DNA of 14,398 nucleotides from Bdellovibrionales bacterium (GTDB taxonomy: Bacteria > Bdellovibrionota > Bdellovibrionia > Bdellovibrionales > UBA840): the NCBI GenBank assembly GCA_020434605.1, contig JAGRAL010000234.1, positions 1 to 14,398 on the forward strand. The letters are read 5' to 3'. The position numbers were made by a program, and so were the translations under genes. Numbering within the stretch: position 1 is the stretch's first letter; each line of letters begins with the position of its first letter. The notes beneath the pieces are model-generated. The model saw only the letters and a list, made by a program, of their open reading frames with translations, searched no databases and was not told the origin of the DNA. Below are positions 13,302-14,398 of the stretch, in pieces.

Positions 13302-14324
13302 ATGGTTACAGACCTTATAGTTAAAAATTACTTACGACTTCGTAGCGCTTTGTATTTAGCAGAGTCCTTGCCGGTGATTAATTTGCAAAAATGGATGTCG
13401 GACTCATTTCGCTCGTATAAAGTAAGTGCGCAAGAATTAAAGGTCCTTGAAAGAGAAATAGAAAAACTTTTCTCTGAAGATGCTAAGAATTTTTCAAGCG
13501 GCGTTTATCCGTTAGAACTATTAAAACCTGAGTCGGTAGTAAAGCATACAAAACGTTTTGCCGGCATATTGACGGACAATATTTTTGTAACCTTAAGAAA
13601 GCGCGGAAAGCAAAACAAAAAATTCTCTAAAGTTGCCTCACGTGATTTGATGGCTGTGCCAGAGTACTACCGCCGAAACTTTCATTTTCAGACAGACGGG
13701 TATCTCTCAAAGGATTCAGCTGAAATGTATGATCACCAGGTAGAGATATTATTTAAAGGTACCTCTCATTCTATGCGTAGGATGATTGTTCCGGTTTTAA
13801 AGAAACATGTGGTAAACGAAGACCTGCAAATTGTCGAGCTGGCTTCAGGCACTGGCAATGCTACAAGGCCGCTAGCAGCGAGTTTTCAAAGATCTACTAT
13901 TACCTGAGTGGATTTAAGTGATGCGTACTTAAAAAAGGCACAAGAAGAATTAAAAGCTTATAAAAATATAAACTTTGTTCGAGCGAAAGCAGAAGACTTA
14001 CCTTTTAAAGAAGCTAGCTTTGATGTTGTAACAAGTGTGTTTTTGTTTCATGAGGTTCCCGAAGAAGTTCGTAAAGACATACTCATCGAGGCTAAACGAA
14101 TTTTAAAACCAGGCGGCTTATTTTTATTTATGGATTCTTTGCAGTTGCAGGATACACCTGATTTAGACTGGGCCTTGTTAGATTTCCCTAAGAATTTTCA
14201 TGAACCATTTTACAAGAACTATGTCTCTAACCCAATAGAAGATCAGTTTACAGAGCTTGGCTTTGATGTGCTTGAAGTTAAAAAAGTTTTCTTGTCAAAA
14301 GTGATTATCGCTAGGATAAAATAA
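13302..14324 (+). pseudogene. class I SAM-dependent methyltransferase interrupted by one in-frame TGA
   Basis: Two open segments in the same frame, 13302-13904 and 13908-14324, are separated only by TGA at 13905-13907 (codon 202 of 340). The first holds an N-terminal domain with RRNFHFQTDGYLS and YDHQVEILFKGT, typical of a family of class I methyltransferases, and motif I, VELASGTGNATRPLA. After the stop come VDLSDAYLKKAQEEL (post-I), RAKAEDLPFKEASFDVVTS (motif II region) and RILKPGGLFLFMDS (motif III). In homologs the residue before VDLS is usually Gly, so a GGA to TGA change explains the break. Neither half could bind SAM alone. TGA ends other genes here (M23, dehydrogenase), so it is a stop in this genome. 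It may be a recent null allele, a sequencing error or a readthrough site. ATG 13302 is preferred to upstream TTG 13266, which is within the promoter. GTG 13908 is not a plausible independent start. Confidence 0.82.
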
Positions 14325-14398
14325 TTATGGCCTAAAGCCACCAGCAACACCCTTAGTATTTATACTGACAGCATTGTGTGGGTGAAGGCTTTCTTTGT
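14325..14398 (-). CDS. possible C-terminal end of a convergent gene (partial)
   Basis: The minus strand is open from the window edge to a TAA at 14327-14325, 23 codons, ending in NAVSINTKGVAGGFRP. The stop abuts the methyltransferase stop exactly (TAATTA), the same arrangement as at 2889-2894. Too little is visible to name it, and the short open frame could be chance. Confidence 0.3.
   Translation of the reverse strand, partial: KESLHPHNAVSINTKGVAGGFRP

Noticed and set aside
13905..13907. Genome-wide recoding of TGA (Gly or Trp) as explanation of the in-frame stop
   Set aside because: TGA terminates the M23 gene (8513-8515) and the dehydrogenase gene (10410-10412, in an ATGA coupling overlap), so it acts as a stop here.

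Overview
The window is AT-rich, gene-dense DNA from a Gram-negative bacterium. The evidence is several Sec signal peptides and lipoboxes, a MipA/OmpV-type outer-membrane protein and a second small beta-barrel. The many exported hydrolases and one-off secreted proteins fit Bdellovibrionota or a similar deltaproteobacterial lineage. That placement is inference from gene style; no marker gene fixes it. There is no rRNA, tRNA, IS element, integrase, CRISPR array or recognisable defence island. This is ordinary chromosome with some unusual gene structures.

Layout: 1-1668 (minus) holds a small lipoprotein followed by a ComEC DNA-uptake channel that is split in two. The membrane 'competence' domain (472-1326) and the metallo-beta-lactamase domain (1-509, running off the window) lie in different frames with a 38-base overlap. 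1836-2891 (plus) is a Ppx/GppA-like protein with a lipoprotein signal. It meets stop-to-stop a large exported protein of unknown function (2892-5507, minus), which has four degenerate helix-HP-helix repeats at its C terminus, a TTG start, a clear promoter and a hairpin in its leader. Next on the minus strand are a QueD/PTPS-family enzyme and a secreted subtilisin-like protease with a Big_2 domain and a four-cysteine tail.

7925-11266 (plus) holds an M23 metallopeptidase without an obvious signal peptide, then a tight overlapping operon of a purple-acid-phosphatase-type enzyme, a D-2-hydroxyacid dehydrogenase and a MipA/OmpV protein. The last meets a minus-strand beta-barrel gene two bases away; a long hairpin inside its 3' coding end looks like a shared bidirectional terminator. 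11932-13183 (plus) holds a Bax-inhibitor-1/YccA membrane protein and a small secreted four-cysteine protein with a near-consensus promoter, a perfect ribosome binding site and a terminator. 13302-14324 (plus) is a class I methyltransferase broken by one in-frame TGA at the start of motif post-I.

The genes do not form one pathway; most act at the envelope (uptake, proteolysis, phosphatase, porin-like barrels). The most noteworthy points are the split comEC, the repeat-bearing 871-residue protein, the single-nonsense methyltransferase, three genes without a ribosome binding site whose ATG sits six bases after a -10-like box (leaderless candidates), and the extreme compaction of convergent gene ends.
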